NCBI GenBank assembly: GCA_002400985.2
Contig: NVRX02000006.1
Location: 33,110-91,515, forward strand
Origin: Candidatus Wolfebacteria bacterium
GTDB lineage: Bacteria; Patescibacteriota; Minisyncoccia; Phycocordibacterales; Phycocordibacteraceae
Direction: 5' to 3'
DNA: 58,406 nucleotides
The translations under genes were made by a program, and so were the position numbers. Under the pieces are notes generated by a model. It had not been told where the DNA came from. It was given only the letters and a program-made list of their open reading frames with translations, and searched no databases. Below are positions 17,888-28,577 of this stretch, piece by piece (within the stretch, counting starts at the first letter, position 1; each line of letters begins with the position of its first letter).

Positions 17888-20638
17888 ATGGATAAGCTGC
17901 CGACGAAGACTGTTGTTGGAACTCCCCCAAGTAGTACAGAAGGGCCTCGTATAAATGCACAAGATGCTGTGCTTTCAAATATTGAAAAGCGAGATGGAAG
18001 AGTAGTCCCTTTTAATAAGAAAAGAATCGAAGAGGCAATAGAAAAAGCGTGTACCGCAGTGTCGGTAGATGACACATCTTTTATCCCAGGACTTGTTGAT
18101 GAGCTTTTACTTACTCTTGAACGAGATGCGCATGCAAATGGTGTAACACTCCTTACCGTAGAGCAGGTGCAAGATGGTGTAGAGGAGGTTTTAATGAGAA
18201 ATAAGCAATTTAATATTGCAAAGCACTATATTCTATATCGAGACGAACGAACACAAGCACGAAAGAACAAACACTACGATCTTCTCGCACAACTTGAAGA
18301 GAAGAAGCTTGTGGTAACAAAAGCAAGTGGAGAACAGCAGACTTTTGATCTTCATAAAATTAAAAGAGTTTTTAATCGTGCGTGTAGAGGGTATGAAAAC
18401 AAATGTCACTTTGAAGATTTCTTAGAAACCTTCAAAAGGAATCTTGCAAATGATATTGAGACAAAAAATATCAACAAGTTCATGATCAAGACGGCCATCG
18501 ATATGGTAACTATTGAAAATAGTTGGTGGCAGCATATTGCGGCTCGCATCTTGCTTGAAAATGTATATAAGCAAGCTACAAAAAACCGAGGGATAGGAAT
18601 CAAAGATCTGTACACAGGAGATTCATATCTTGCTCTCTTTGAAGAGTATGTTCAGTCTGATTTGTACTATAAGGATTTTTTCAAATATTATACAAAAGAA
18701 GACATAAAGAAAGCAGGCAAGTACATGAAGCAAGAGTACGATGATAGCTATCAGTACACTACAGTGCTCTCTCTTACAAAAAGGTACCTATTGAATCCAA
18801 ACGGTGTGGTTAAAGAAACCCCTCAAGAGCTATATATGTCTGTAGCGCTATTCTTGGCAATACCAGAAGCAAGTGAAAACAGGCTCAAATATGCATTTAA
18901 GCTATATGATGCTTGTGCAAACCAGATGATTTCACTTCCAACACCAACACTTCTTAATTCTCGAACAAACTATCATCAGCTATCGAGTTGTTTCAAGATC
19001 AATGTAGATGATGATTTAAGGGCTATTTATCACGCTATTGAGAATGTAGCTCAAATTTCTAAGTTTGGTGGAGGTGTAGGCATGTACTGGGGAAACATAC
19101 GTTCAAGAGAATCATCTATTCGTGGTGTGAAAAAAGCTTCAGGAGGTGTAAATCCATGGATTAAGGTTATTAATGACACTGGTGTAGCAGTAAATCAGCT
19201 TGGTGCTCGCATGGGAGCAATTTCAGTGACATTAGATATGTGGCATCGAGACATTTATGATTTCTTGGACCTACAAACTGAGACAGGAGATATTCGAAGT
19301 AAGTCTTTTGATATTTTTCCAGCCATTTCTGTTCCTGATATTTTTATGCGTCGCGTGCGTGAGAATGAACAGTGGTCACTTTTTGATCCGCATGAAGTAG
19401 AAAAAGTTCACGGGAAACGATTGCAAGATCTATTTGGAAAAGAATTTGAGGAATTTTATGAAGAGTTAGAAAGAGATGACCGACTTACTCTAAGGAAAGA
19501 GGTGAGTGCAAAAGATCTGTTCAAGAAACATCTTAAGACAGTAGTGGAGACAGGAATGCCATATATATTTTTCCGAGATACGGTAAATCGTTTGAATCCG
19601 AACAAACATGCAGGAAATGTATATTCAACACAATTGTGTACTGAAATTTGCCAGAACACTTCTCCAACAAAGTTTGAGGAAGAAAGTCATGTTGATGGAA
19701 CCATTACATTAAAATATAAAGCAGGAGATACTGTTGTTTGTAACTTAGCTTCAATAAATATAGCAAAAGTACATAGTGAGAAAACTATTGCTCAAATATA
19801 TCCAGTATTGATGAGGGCGCTTGATAATGTGATCACTCTCAATTACTACCCAATTAAAGAGGCTGAACGAACCGCAAAACGATACCGATCTGTTGGTGTT
19901 GGGTATCTTGGCCTTGCTGAGTATTTGGCAACAAACCATGTTGCATATGACTCCGAGGAAGCAAAGAAAGAAGTGAATACTTTGTTTGAGAGGTACTCGT
20001 ATCATATGTACAGGGCAAGTGCAGATCTTGCAAAAGAACGTGGACATTATGAGTTGTATCCTGGAAGTGAATACAGTAAAGGTATTTTACTAGGACGAGA
20101 AAAGCAGTGGTATCTAGAAAATACAGGGCGTGTAGATGCGTGGGAGACATTGTTTGCTGACATGATTACGACAGGATTCCGATTTGGGTATCACACAGGG
20201 CCAGCACCAAATACTTCAACGGCAGGGGTTGTGGGTACTACGGCAGCGCTTCTTCCTATATATAAAAGGTTCTTTGTTGAGAACAATCTATCTTCTCCAA
20301 CAATTCGTGTTGCTCCACAGCTCGATAAAGATAACTTCCCATATTACAAAGAGTACGTAGCGCTTGATATGAAGGATGTTATAGACTTAATTGCTGAAGT
20401 ATATCAATGGATTGATCAGTCAATTAGTTTTGAGTGGATGATTAATCCAGAGAAGACAAGTCCCCAGCAGTTGTATGAATACTATTTATATGCGTGGGAG
20501 AAAGGTATTAAAACGGTGTATTACGTTCGAAGCCTCTCTGCAAAAGTAGACAACATAAATGAAGATGAAAAAAGCATAGAAACAGTCGTTGCTCCAGAGA
20601 AACCTGAATACAATGTATGTGATAGCTGTAGTGGTTAA
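17888..20638 (+). CDS. nrdA: Class I ribonucleoside-diphosphate reductase, alpha subunit with two N-terminal ATP-cone-like regions
   Basis: ATP-cone 'IEKRDGRVVPFNKKRIEEAIEKAC' and second 'KLVVTKASGEQQTFDLHKIKRVF'; 'QLSSCFKINVDDDL', 'QLCTEI', 'VVCNLASINIAK', C-terminal CDSCSG. Confidence 0.95.
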   Translation: MDKLPTKTVVGTPPSSTEGPRINAQDAVLSNIEKRDGRVVPFNKKRIEEAIEKACTAVSVDDTSFIPGLVDELLLTLERDAHANGVTLLTVEQVQDGVEEVLMRNKQFNIAKHYILYRDERTQARKNKHYDLLAQLEEKKLVVTKASGEQQTFDLHKIKRVFNRACRGYENKCHFEDFLETFKRNLANDIETKNINKFMIKTAIDMVTIENSWWQHIAARILLENVYKQATKNRGIGIKDLYTGDSYLALFEEYVQSDLYYKDFFKYYTKEDIKKAGKYMKQEYDDSYQYTTVLSLTKRYLLNPNGVVKETPQELYMSVALFLAIPEASENRLKYAFKLYDACANQMISLPTPTLLNSRTNYHQLSSCFKINVDDDLRAIYHAIENVAQISKFGGGVGMYWGNIRSRESSIRGVKKASGGVNPWIKVINDTGVAVNQLGARMGAISVTLDMWHRDIYDFLDLQTETGDIRSKSFDIFPAISVPDIFMRRVRENEQWSLFDPHEVEKVHGKRLQDLFGKEFEEFYEELERDDRLTLRKEVSAKDLFKKHLKTVVETGMPYIFFRDTVNRLNPNKHAGNVYSTQLCTEICQNTSPTKFEEESHVDGTITLKYKAGDTVVCNLASINIAKVHSEKTIAQIYPVLMRALDNVITLNYYPIKEAERTAKRYRSVGVGYLGLAEYLATNHVAYDSEEAKKEVNTLFERYSYHMYRASADLAKERGHYELYPGSEYSKGILLGREKQWYLENTGRVDAWETLFADMITTGFRFGYHTGPAPNTSTAGVVGTTAALLPIYKRFFVENNLSSPTIRVAPQLDKDNFPYYKEYVALDMKDVIDLIAEVYQWIDQSISFEWMINPEKTSPQQLYEYYLYAWEKGIKTVYYVRSLSAKVDNINEDEKSIETVVAPEKPEYNVCDSCSG

Positions 20639-20652
20639 TTAAGAAAATAAAT

Positions 20653-21690
20653 ATGGTACAAAAAAGTAAAATATTCGACCCGGAAGGAGATGATTCAGTA
20701 GAAAACAGAACAATTATTAAAGGTGGAACGACAGGCTTGTTTCAGCTAAATGCAACCAAGTACACCTGGGCAAAGAAGTTGTATCCAATTATGATTGGAA
20801 ACTTTTGGATTCCAGAGAAAGTAATGGGATTGAAAGAAGATGCAATTGCATTTCATAGTGATCTCAGTCCTGCTGAACAAAGAGCATATAAAGGAATACT
20901 TTCGTTTCTTATTTTTCTTGATTCAATCCAAACAGTAAATCTTCCAAATATTTCAGACTATATTACAGCTCCTGAGGTAAATCTTATTCTTGCTATTCAG
21001 ACATACCAAGAGGCTATTCACTCTCAAAGCTATGCAACTATCTTGGAGACTGTTGTAGAAAGCAAAGAGCGTGATGAAATCTATTATTTCTGGAAAACTG
21101 ACAAAGTGTTATTGGAGAGAAATAAATATATAGGAGATATTTATCAAGACTTTATTGAAGACGCAAGTGACGATAATTTCTTTAAATCTATTGTTGCAAA
21201 CTATTTGCTCGAAAGTCTATATTTCTACAATGGTTTCGCATTCTTCGATACATTGGTAGATAACATGAAAATGCTCGCAACCGGTCGTATGATCGCTTAT
21301 ATTCGACGTGATGAGCTAACGCACGTAGTTCTCTTTGCAAACATGATGAATGAAATTAGAAAGGAGTTTCCAAAAATGTTTGATGAAAAGCTTATTGTTG
21401 AAATGACAAAAACAGCGGTAGAGCAAGAGATATCTTGGACTGATCATATTTTGGGAGATGAAATCCCAGGTATTAATGGAGAGTCAACAAGGAAATATAC
21501 TCAATGGCTTGCCAACGAGCGAATGGGAAGGATTGGTATCGCGCCGATTTATCCAGATGCTCCAACAGAGAATCCTTATACTCATTTAGAGCGCATACAA
21601 GATACGGATAGCGACAAGAGTAACTTCTTTGAAACTACTGTTGTAAATTACACTCAATCAACAGGTCTAAAAGGAGACTGGGAGTTTTAG
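20653..21690 (+). CDS. nrdB: Class I ribonucleoside-diphosphate reductase, beta subunit
   Basis: Metal ligand/radical motifs 'LDSIQ', 'YQEAIHSQSYATI', 'YLLESLYFYNGF', 'RRDELTHVVLF'. Confidence 0.95.
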   Translation: MVQKSKIFDPEGDDSVENRTIIKGGTTGLFQLNATKYTWAKKLYPIMIGNFWIPEKVMGLKEDAIAFHSDLSPAEQRAYKGILSFLIFLDSIQTVNLPNISDYITAPEVNLILAIQTYQEAIHSQSYATILETVVESKERDEIYYFWKTDKVLLERNKYIGDIYQDFIEDASDDNFFKSIVANYLLESLYFYNGFAFFDTLVDNMKMLATGRMIAYIRRDELTHVVLFANMMNEIRKEFPKMFDEKLIVEMTKTAVEQEISWTDHILGDEIPGINGESTRKYTQWLANERMGRIGIAPIYPDAPTENPYTHLERIQDTDSDKSNFFETTVVNYTQSTGLKGDWEF

Positions 21691-21775
21691 GAAAAGTAAA
21701 TACCATCTTTTTAAAGGTGGTATTATAGGGTTATTAATCGTGTGTGAGAAGTTACAATAATAATAAATTTTATAT

Positions 21776-24166
21776 ATGGAAAGAAAATCATTACTTACCC
21801 TTGAATCTGGAACTGTATGGGCTATTGCAATAGCTGTTGCAGTTATTCCCGTGTTGTTTATTCCTTTGGCAATTATTCCTTTTGGATTTACCAAAACTTT
21901 TGCCATTGTGCTTGCTGCTGTAGTTGGGCTTGCACTGTACATACTTACAAGACTTAGGCGGGGAAGTATCATTATGCCGCCCCTAACACTTCTGGGTGTT
22001 CTTTGGCTTATTCCTATTTCTTATTTCCTGTCAGCACTTTTTTCAGGAAACAATCTTGGATTCTCAGTGTTTGGAAATCAAATTGAAACCAACACTGTAG
22101 GGTTTGTGCTTGCTGGAGCTGTAATTGCAAGTGTCCTCACATTTACCTTGCGAAAGACAGAGCAATTCTCACACATTGCGAAAGCTTCTTTTATTGGGCT
22201 CGGTCTTGTGCTTGCAGCACAAGTTGTATTTTTGATTCTTGGTACAGGAATATTATCGGGGCTTGGTATAGGCTCTAGTCCTGCAGCAAACACTCTTGGA
22301 AATGTAAATGATCTTGGAATATTTCTTGGTGCCGGTGTTATTGCTACACTCCTTGCTTTGTTGCTTGGAAACACAAAGAAGAAAACTCAAAAATGGTTAT
22401 ATACTTTCCTTATTGTATCTCTGATATTCCTTACAGGGATTAACTTCACGCTTATCTGGGTAATTATTGGACTCTTTGCATTAGCTGTGTTTATACAGGG
22501 AATGCTAAAGCAAAGCGGTGACACGCATGATGATATTGAAGGAGTTACTGCCTTGTATGCAGGAGAAACTACAGAGATGCCGCAAATGATGAATGAAGAT
22601 ATGGGAACAAAAACCTCAGGTGCAAACAATCTTGTGCTGTCGCTTACTGTTCTTGCACTCTCAATAATAATGATTATTGGAAGTGGCTCACTAGGAAATA
22701 TTCTTTCAGGAGCATTTGGCTTTGATCAGACATCAGTACGGCCTTCATGGCAGGCAACATTAGATGTTGCACAGAATACTTTTGCAAAGAATCCTATCTT
22801 TGGGACAGGCCCAACAACATTTGGAAGTGAGTGGCTTCTTGCAAAAACAGCAGATCTAAATAACACAATCTTTTGGAATGTTGATTTCACTGCAGGTATA
22901 GGATATGTGCCATCAATGATTTCTGTTACAGGAATACTTGGTGTATTAGCTTGGTTTGTTTTCTTCGGATTCTTTATCTATATAGGATTTAGATCACTTA
23001 TTCTTTCTCGGTCACAGAACCAAGGAATGTTCCTGCTTTCTCTTGGAAGTTATCTGCTCGCATTATATTTCTGGGTAATAAGTGTCTTGCATGTTCCTGG
23101 GCCAGTTGTTCTCTTCCTGGCCTTTATGATGACAGGAATGTTTATTGCAACTCTAAGATTTAGCGGAAACCAAAAACGAGAATGGGGAATATTCTTCTCT
23201 CGAAGTCCACGTATTGGCTTCATGCTTGTATTTGTTCTCACGCTTGTACTACTTTCAAGTATTGTGACAATCTTCTTTGCAGGAGAGCGATACCTTGCTG
23301 GACTCTTCTACAATCAGTCAGTATTAGCAGCACAAGTTGGTGATCGTGCAGGAGCAGGAAATGCGCTTCAGCAGGCACTCACGTTGCACAGGAGTGATCG
23401 ACAGTACCGTCTAGGTGCAGCATTGGGACAAAATGATCTAAACCAAATTGCGAATGATGAATCTCTTTCACAAGAAGAGAGGAGTCAGGCATTCCAAGCA
23501 GCACTTGCTGGGTCTATAGAAAGCGCTTTGCTTGCAACACAGTTTAAGGAAAACAGTTATCAGGATTGGATTACACTTGGAAATGTATATCAGCTTGTTG
23601 TGCCGCTTGAAGTTGAAGGTGCATATGAAAATGCAAAGGAGGCATACGCAAGAGCCCTTGCTCTTAATCCTGTAAATCCTGAAATTTCTCTTATCTTGGC
23701 GCAGCTAGAAATAGCAAATGGAGACACTGACGCAGCACGAGTACTTCTTGAAGAAGCAATCAGTCTAAAGCAAGATTATGTAGATGCTATCTTCTTACTT
23801 TCTCAGCTTGAGGTGCAGGCAGGAAATACAGAAGAGGCATTACAAAGTGCAGAGGCTGCAGCATTCTTCCAGCCAAATAATACAAACGTATTATTCCAAC
23901 TCGCAGTACTGCGAGAAGCAACAGGGAATACTACAGGTGCTATTGCGGCACTTACGCGAGCAACAAACGTAAATCCAAGTTTTGCGAATGGATATTATGT
24001 GCTTGCAACACTTCAGGCAAAAGAAGGTGGATTTGAAGAAGCGTTAGCATCACTACAGGCCGTTGCAGATCTCTCAGAAGAAAATGCAGCAGCTCTTGAG
24101 ACACAGTTAGCTGCACTTGCAGAAGGAGAGAATCCATTTGAAGGAATTGAAAGTCTTCAGCAATAG
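21776..24166 (+). CDS. Multi-TM (O-antigen ligase/Wzy-like) protein with C-terminal TPR repeats
   Basis: About 12 TM helices, 'NPIFGTGPTTFGSEW' ligase-like loop, then TPR-like repeats from 'YENAKEAYARALALNPVNPEISLILAQLEIANGD'. Confidence 0.75.
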   Translation: MERKSLLTLESGTVWAIAIAVAVIPVLFIPLAIIPFGFTKTFAIVLAAVVGLALYILTRLRRGSIIMPPLTLLGVLWLIPISYFLSALFSGNNLGFSVFGNQIETNTVGFVLAGAVIASVLTFTLRKTEQFSHIAKASFIGLGLVLAAQVVFLILGTGILSGLGIGSSPAANTLGNVNDLGIFLGAGVIATLLALLLGNTKKKTQKWLYTFLIVSLIFLTGINFTLIWVIIGLFALAVFIQGMLKQSGDTHDDIEGVTALYAGETTEMPQMMNEDMGTKTSGANNLVLSLTVLALSIIMIIGSGSLGNILSGAFGFDQTSVRPSWQATLDVAQNTFAKNPIFGTGPTTFGSEWLLAKTADLNNTIFWNVDFTAGIGYVPSMISVTGILGVLAWFVFFGFFIYIGFRSLILSRSQNQGMFLLSLGSYLLALYFWVISVLHVPGPVVLFLAFMMTGMFIATLRFSGNQKREWGIFFSRSPRIGFMLVFVLTLVLLSSIVTIFFAGERYLAGLFYNQSVLAAQVGDRAGAGNALQQALTLHRSDRQYRLGAALGQNDLNQIANDESLSQEERSQAFQAALAGSIESALLATQFKENSYQDWITLGNVYQLVVPLEVEGAYENAKEAYARALALNPVNPEISLILAQLEIANGDTDAARVLLEEAISLKQDYVDAIFLLSQLEVQAGNTEEALQSAEAAAFFQPNNTNVLFQLAVLREATGNTTGAIAALTRATNVNPSFANGYYVLATLQAKEGGFEEALASLQAVADLSEENAAALETQLAALAEGENPFEGIESLQQ

Positions 24167-24169
24167 CAT

Positions 24170-25828
24170 ATGGTTACCTCTTTTTTCCGAATTATTCGCA
24201 AAGAAGTAGCGAACCTACACGCAGCAGCGTATACCGTTGCAATATTTACACTCTTAGCGCAATTACTTGCGCTATTGCGTGATAGAGTTCTTGCCCATAG
24301 TTTTGGAACAGGTGAATTTCTTGATTTATATTACGCTGCGTTTAAATTACCGGACATACTTTTTGCACTTATTGCATCATTAGTGTCTGCGTACATATTG
24401 ATACCTCTTATTGCAAGAGCAGGAGAGGAATCAAAAATGAAGGCAAGAGAATTGCTTTCAGATGCGATTATATTCTTGAGTATTGTACTTGGTGGGGCGG
24501 CAGTTGTTTCTGCAATATTTGCTCCACAAATATTGTCAGTTCTGTACCCCAGTTTTACTGGGTCAGAACTTTTTGCTGAATTTGTTTTACTTACAAGGAT
24601 ATTGCTTATACAGCCAGTTCTCCTTGGTATTTCAAGTGTGATAAGCAGTGTGACTCAGCTCGAGAGACGTTTTCTTTTGTATGCTCTTTCTGGAGTGTTT
24701 TACAATGTGGGAATTATTTTTGGAATTCTCGTGCTTGAGCCAATATTTGGAATTGCAGGGCTTGGATATGGTGTTGTTTTGGGAGCATTCTTACATATGG
24801 CACTCCACATACCTGTAGTTGTTGCATCAGGACTTGCTCCATATATAAAGGTTCCAGATATCGCACGATTAAAAAGTGTTGTGCTGCATTCTTTTCCTCG
24901 TTCACTTGCATTGTCTGCGCATATCCTTATTGGTGTAGCTGTAACGATATTGGCTGCGAATCTTTCAGAAGGCTCAATTACCATATTTAACTTCGCATAC
25001 AATTTAGAGAGTGTGCCACTTGCTTTGATTGGTGCTTCATATGCAGTTGTTGCCTTTCCAACACTCGCAACATTACATGCGGCAAATGATGTGACGATGT
25101 TTGTAAAAAGAGTTTCAGATGCCGCACGACACCTTGTGTTGTGGTCTATGTTTGCTCTCGTTATCTTTATTGTGCTTCGCGCTCATTTGGTACGAGTAGT
25201 ATTTGGTACTGGAGAGTTTACATGGAATGACACACGACTAACTGCTGCAGTGTTAGCAATACTAATGGTTTCTATTGTTGGGCAAGCATTGGTGCTTCTT
25301 ATTGCTCGTGCATATTACGCAGCAGGAAAAACATTTACTCCTCTCATCATTCAAGGGTTAGGCGCCTTTATTTCAATTGGTGGTGCGATAGTACTTCTGT
25401 ATGTGCACGAGCAGGTGCCAGCATATGCATACTTCATGGAGTCATTATTGCGAATATCATTTGTGCCTGGAACAGAAATTATTTCTATTGCATTAGGTGT
25501 ATCTATTGGGCAAGTGTTTGCGGGATTGCTTGCTTTCGTTCTTTTTGCTCGCCAACACCCGGTATTTCGGAGGGCTGTACTCCCTGTATTTTTTCAAAGT
25601 TTTTCGGCTGCTATCATTGGGGGAGCAACAGCATACTCAACACTGACACTTCTCGGGGGTATCTTTGCGCTTACTTCACTTACTGCAGTACTTGCACAAG
25701 GCGTACTTGCTGGTACCCTTGGTCTTATAGTGTTTTTGTTTGTTCTTTGGGGGCTTTCAAATAGAGAGTTTCAGGAGATTCAAGCAGGAATGGCAGGCTT
25801 TTTACAAAAAAAGAGCCAGAGTTCATAA
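24170..25828 (+). CDS. murJ: Lipid II flippase MurJ/MviN-like
   Basis: 'LLAQLLALLRDRVLAHSFGTGEFLDLYYAAFKLPDILFALIASLVSAYILIPLIAR'. Confidence 0.92.
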   Translation: MVTSFFRIIRKEVANLHAAAYTVAIFTLLAQLLALLRDRVLAHSFGTGEFLDLYYAAFKLPDILFALIASLVSAYILIPLIARAGEESKMKARELLSDAIIFLSIVLGGAAVVSAIFAPQILSVLYPSFTGSELFAEFVLLTRILLIQPVLLGISSVISSVTQLERRFLLYALSGVFYNVGIIFGILVLEPIFGIAGLGYGVVLGAFLHMALHIPVVVASGLAPYIKVPDIARLKSVVLHSFPRSLALSAHILIGVAVTILAANLSEGSITIFNFAYNLESVPLALIGASYAVVAFPTLATLHAANDVTMFVKRVSDAARHLVLWSMFALVIFIVLRAHLVRVVFGTGEFTWNDTRLTAAVLAILMVSIVGQALVLLIARAYYAAGKTFTPLIIQGLGAFISIGGAIVLLYVHEQVPAYAYFMESLLRISFVPGTEIISIALGVSIGQVFAGLLAFVLFARQHPVFRRAVLPVFFQSFSAAIIGGATAYSTLTLLGGIFALTSLTAVLAQGVLAGTLGLIVFLFVLWGLSNREFQEIQAGMAGFLQKKSQSS

Positions 25829-25839
25829 ATAGAATAGCA

Positions 25840-27629
25840 ATGCAACATATACGAAATTTTTCAATTATTCTCATATTGATCATGGAAAGTCGACTCTTGC
25901 CGATCGGCTTCTTGAGTATACAAACACTATTACTGCTCGAGAAATGAAAGATCAAGTTCTTGACCAAATGGATCTTGAGCGAGAGCGCGGTATTACTATA
26001 AAAATGCAGCCAGTGCGAATGAAGCATGAGGAGGATGGAAAAAATTACATTATTAACCTCATTGATACTCCTGGCCATATTGATTTTGCATATGAGGTTT
26101 CTCGTGCACTCAATGCCGTAGAAGGAGTTGTGTTGTTGGTGGATAGTACACAAGGTGTTCAGGCACAAACATTATCGACGCTTGCAATGGCTCGTGAACA
26201 AAAATGTGTGATCATTCCCGTACTTTCAAAAATTGATTCTCCGTATGCACGCATCGAAGAGGTAAGTGATGAAATTGTAAAACTCACAGGATGCTCTCTT
26301 GAAGAAATTATTCATACGTCAGGGAAAACAGGAGAAGGGGCAGGGGAACTTATAACTGCACTCATAGACCGTGTACCGGCTCCAAAAGAAGAAAGTAAGT
26401 CTGAGCCACGTGCACTTATTTTTGATTTTGATTATTCTAACCACAGAGGGATCATTGTGTTCTGCCGGCTTTTTGATGGTTCAATAAAAAAAGGAGACCA
26501 ACTTTTCTTTAAGGAGGCAAAAAAAAGCTTTATTGCACAAGAAGTTGGAGTGTTTATACCAAAAGAAGTCCCAGCAGACTCTCTTTCTCACGGTGAGATT
26601 GGGTATATTGTTACAGGTATTAAAGAACCGGGCATTGTATCTGTTGGAGATACTGTTGGAAAAAAAGATGGAAAACTTCCAAGTCTTCCGGGGTATGAGG
26701 CTGTGCATCCCGTGGTATGGGCCTCAGTGTATCCAGAAGGGCAGGATGATCTCCCTGCATTACGGCAAGCATTAGAAAAGCTACAGCTTACAGATTCTTC
26801 TCTATCTTTTGAAGAAGAGGCATCAGGTGTATTGGGCAGAGGCTTTAGGTGTGGTTTCTTGGGAATGCTTCATTTAGAAATTATCACTGAACGATTGCGT
26901 AGAGAATTTGATCTTTCTTTGGTTGTTACTATGCCAACTATTACCTATGAGGTAACAAATAAAAAAGGTGAGAAGGTAATAGTGTATACACCTTCTAAAT
27001 TTCCAGATCATGGAGATATTGAGAGTGTGCGAGAGCCGTGGGTTCTTGTTACTCTCATTACCACACCAGATACACTCAATGGCATCTTAAAGCTCCTGCA
27101 TGAGCACGAGGCTATAGTTGGAGACACAATGACATTTGGAGACGGGCGAATACAAATTGCTGCAGAGATGCCACTACGTGAACTCATGCGTGGATTTTTT
27201 GATCGTATAAAAAGTGTTTCGAGCGGCTATGCTTCATTAAGCTATGAGATATTGCCAATGCGAGACGCTGATGTAGTACGTCTCGACGTACTTATTGCCG
27301 AAGAGTCTGTTCCTGCGTTTACAAGAATTATCTCAAAGAGACGAGCACAAGAAGAAGCAGAAAAGTTTGTAGAAAAACTACATAAAGTGCTTCCACGGCA
27401 GCAGTTCGTTACAAAAATACAAGCTCAAGCAATGGGTCGCATTCTCTCATCAAAGTCGCTCTCAGCCTTTAAGAAGGATGTAACAGGTCATCTGTACGGA
27501 GGTGACATTACTCGAAAAATGAAACTTATACAGAAACAAAAGAAAGGTAAGAAAAAAGCCCTTGCACATGCAAGAGTTAATATTCCTCAGGAAGTATTTA
27601 TGAACATGATCAAAGGGGAGAATTCCTAG
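25840..27629 (+). CDS. lepA: Elongation factor 4 (LepA), frameshifted near the N-terminus in this sequence
   Basis: ATG 25840 gives [10 protein letters not shown], then a -1 shift at ~25870, then [44 protein letters not shown]...; C-terminal LepA signature. Confidence 0.92.
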
Positions 27630-27745
27630 TATCCTCCAGTTCCAAAGATTGGTGTAAATGCAAGAGCCATTGAGAGTGCAAGAAGTATAGCAAAGACAAT
27701 AAACACGCCGCGTAGAGCCTTTTGGAACTTAGGGTTAAATAACAT
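27626..27745 (-). CDS. Putative 39-aa single-TM protein MLFNPKFQKALRGVFIVFAILLALSMALAFTPIFGTGGY
   Basis: Open reverse-strand reading frame filling the intergenic gap; positive N-terminus plus one hydrophobic helix. Confidence 0.45.
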   Translation of the reverse strand: MLFNPKFQKALRGVFIVFAILLALSMALAFTPIFGTGGY

Positions 27746-27763
27746 GGTGCTATACTAGCACAT

Positions 27764-28132
27764 ATGGCACGTCGGGCGAAAAAGAGAATCTCATTTTTTT
27801 ATAATCGAATTACACTCTTTATTCTTGTGCTCTCTGTTGGATTTTTAGGGGTCACGGTTTTTAATATTTTAGGAAAAGAGCGTGAAGCGGCAGAAAGGCG
27901 TGCTGATGCAGTGCGAGAATTTGAAGAAATAACAAACCGAGAGCAAATTTTAAATATAGATTTAGCGGTACTTAATACAGCTCGTGGGCAAGAAGCCCTC
28001 GTTCGTAGTTCATTCGATGTTGCAAAAGAGGGCGAAGAAGTAATTATCGTGCTTGATGCGCTTCCTGCAACAACAACAGAAGTGGAGGTAAGGAGAGGGT
28101 TGCTCTCATGGTTTTTGAGTTTATTTAAGTAA
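27764..28132 (+). CDS. Septum formation initiator (FtsB/DivIC-like) protein
   Basis: Short N-terminal basic segment, one TM, coiled coil 'ILGKEREAAERRADAVREFEEITNREQIL', 'GQEALVRSSFDVAKEGEEVIIVL'. Confidence 0.7.
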   Translation: MARRAKKRISFFYNRITLFILVLSVGFLGVTVFNILGKEREAAERRADAVREFEEITNREQILNIDLAVLNTARGQEALVRSSFDVAKEGEEVIIVLDALPATTTEVEVRRGLLSWFLSLFK

Positions 28133-28170
28133 TGGTATACTTGCTTTAATTACGAATAGAATTGATACAT

Positions 28171-28407
28171 ATGGATAAAAAAGTAGTCATTTATAGCACT
28201 CCGACTTGTCATTTTTGTCAGGCGGTAAAAGGGTTTTTTAAAGAGAATAATGTTGAATATACAGAATATGATGTATCAACAGATCAAGAAAAACGGGCAG
28301 AGATGATTGAGAAGAGTGGTCAGATGGGGGTTCCAGTAGTATTTATTGGAGAAGAGATGACTATTGGATTTGATGAACCTAAATTAAAGAAAGAGTTAGG
28401 ACTATAA
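28171..28407 (+). CDS. Glutaredoxin/NrdH-like protein
   Basis: 'KVVIYSTPTCHFCQAVKGFFKENNVEYTEYDVSTDQEKRAEMIEKSGQMGVPVVFIGEE'. Confidence 0.92.
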   Translation: MDKKVVIYSTPTCHFCQAVKGFFKENNVEYTEYDVSTDQEKRAEMIEKSGQMGVPVVFIGEEMTIGFDEPKLKKELGL

Positions 28408-28410
28408 ACA

Positions 28411-28437
28411 AAAACCGCCCGTGGGGGCGGTTTTTTA
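28411..28437 (+). terminator. Rho-independent terminator
   Basis: AAAACCGCCC-GTG-GGGGCGGTTTTTT. Confidence 0.85.
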
Positions 28438-28462
28438 ATACCTGTGGTATCTTTTCCACACG

Positions 28463-28534
28463 GTCCCTGTAGTTTAATGGATAAAACGGCTCCCTCCTAA
28501 GGAGCAGATCCAGGTTCGATTCCTAGTGGGGACA
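28463..28534 (+). tRNA. tRNA-Arg (CCT)
   Basis: Acceptor GTCCCTG/TGGGGAC, anticodon arm GCTCC-CTCCTAA-GGAGC, T-loop GGTTCGATTCC. Confidence 0.92.
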
Positions 28535-28577
28535 CACTTTTAAAATCTGGTATCTTTGTTATATTAAGGGTCATCAT

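Noticed and set aside
20653-21690. Possible metal-free class Ie ribonucleotide reductase beta subunit
   Set aside because: All metal ligands and the radical Tyr (SQSY) are present, so it looks like a conventional class I R2.
28171-28407. Glutaredoxin-like gene as an unusual redox protein
   Set aside because: Standard thioredoxin-fold CxxC (CHFC) protein of a common bacterial type; nothing unusual beyond its likely role with RNR.
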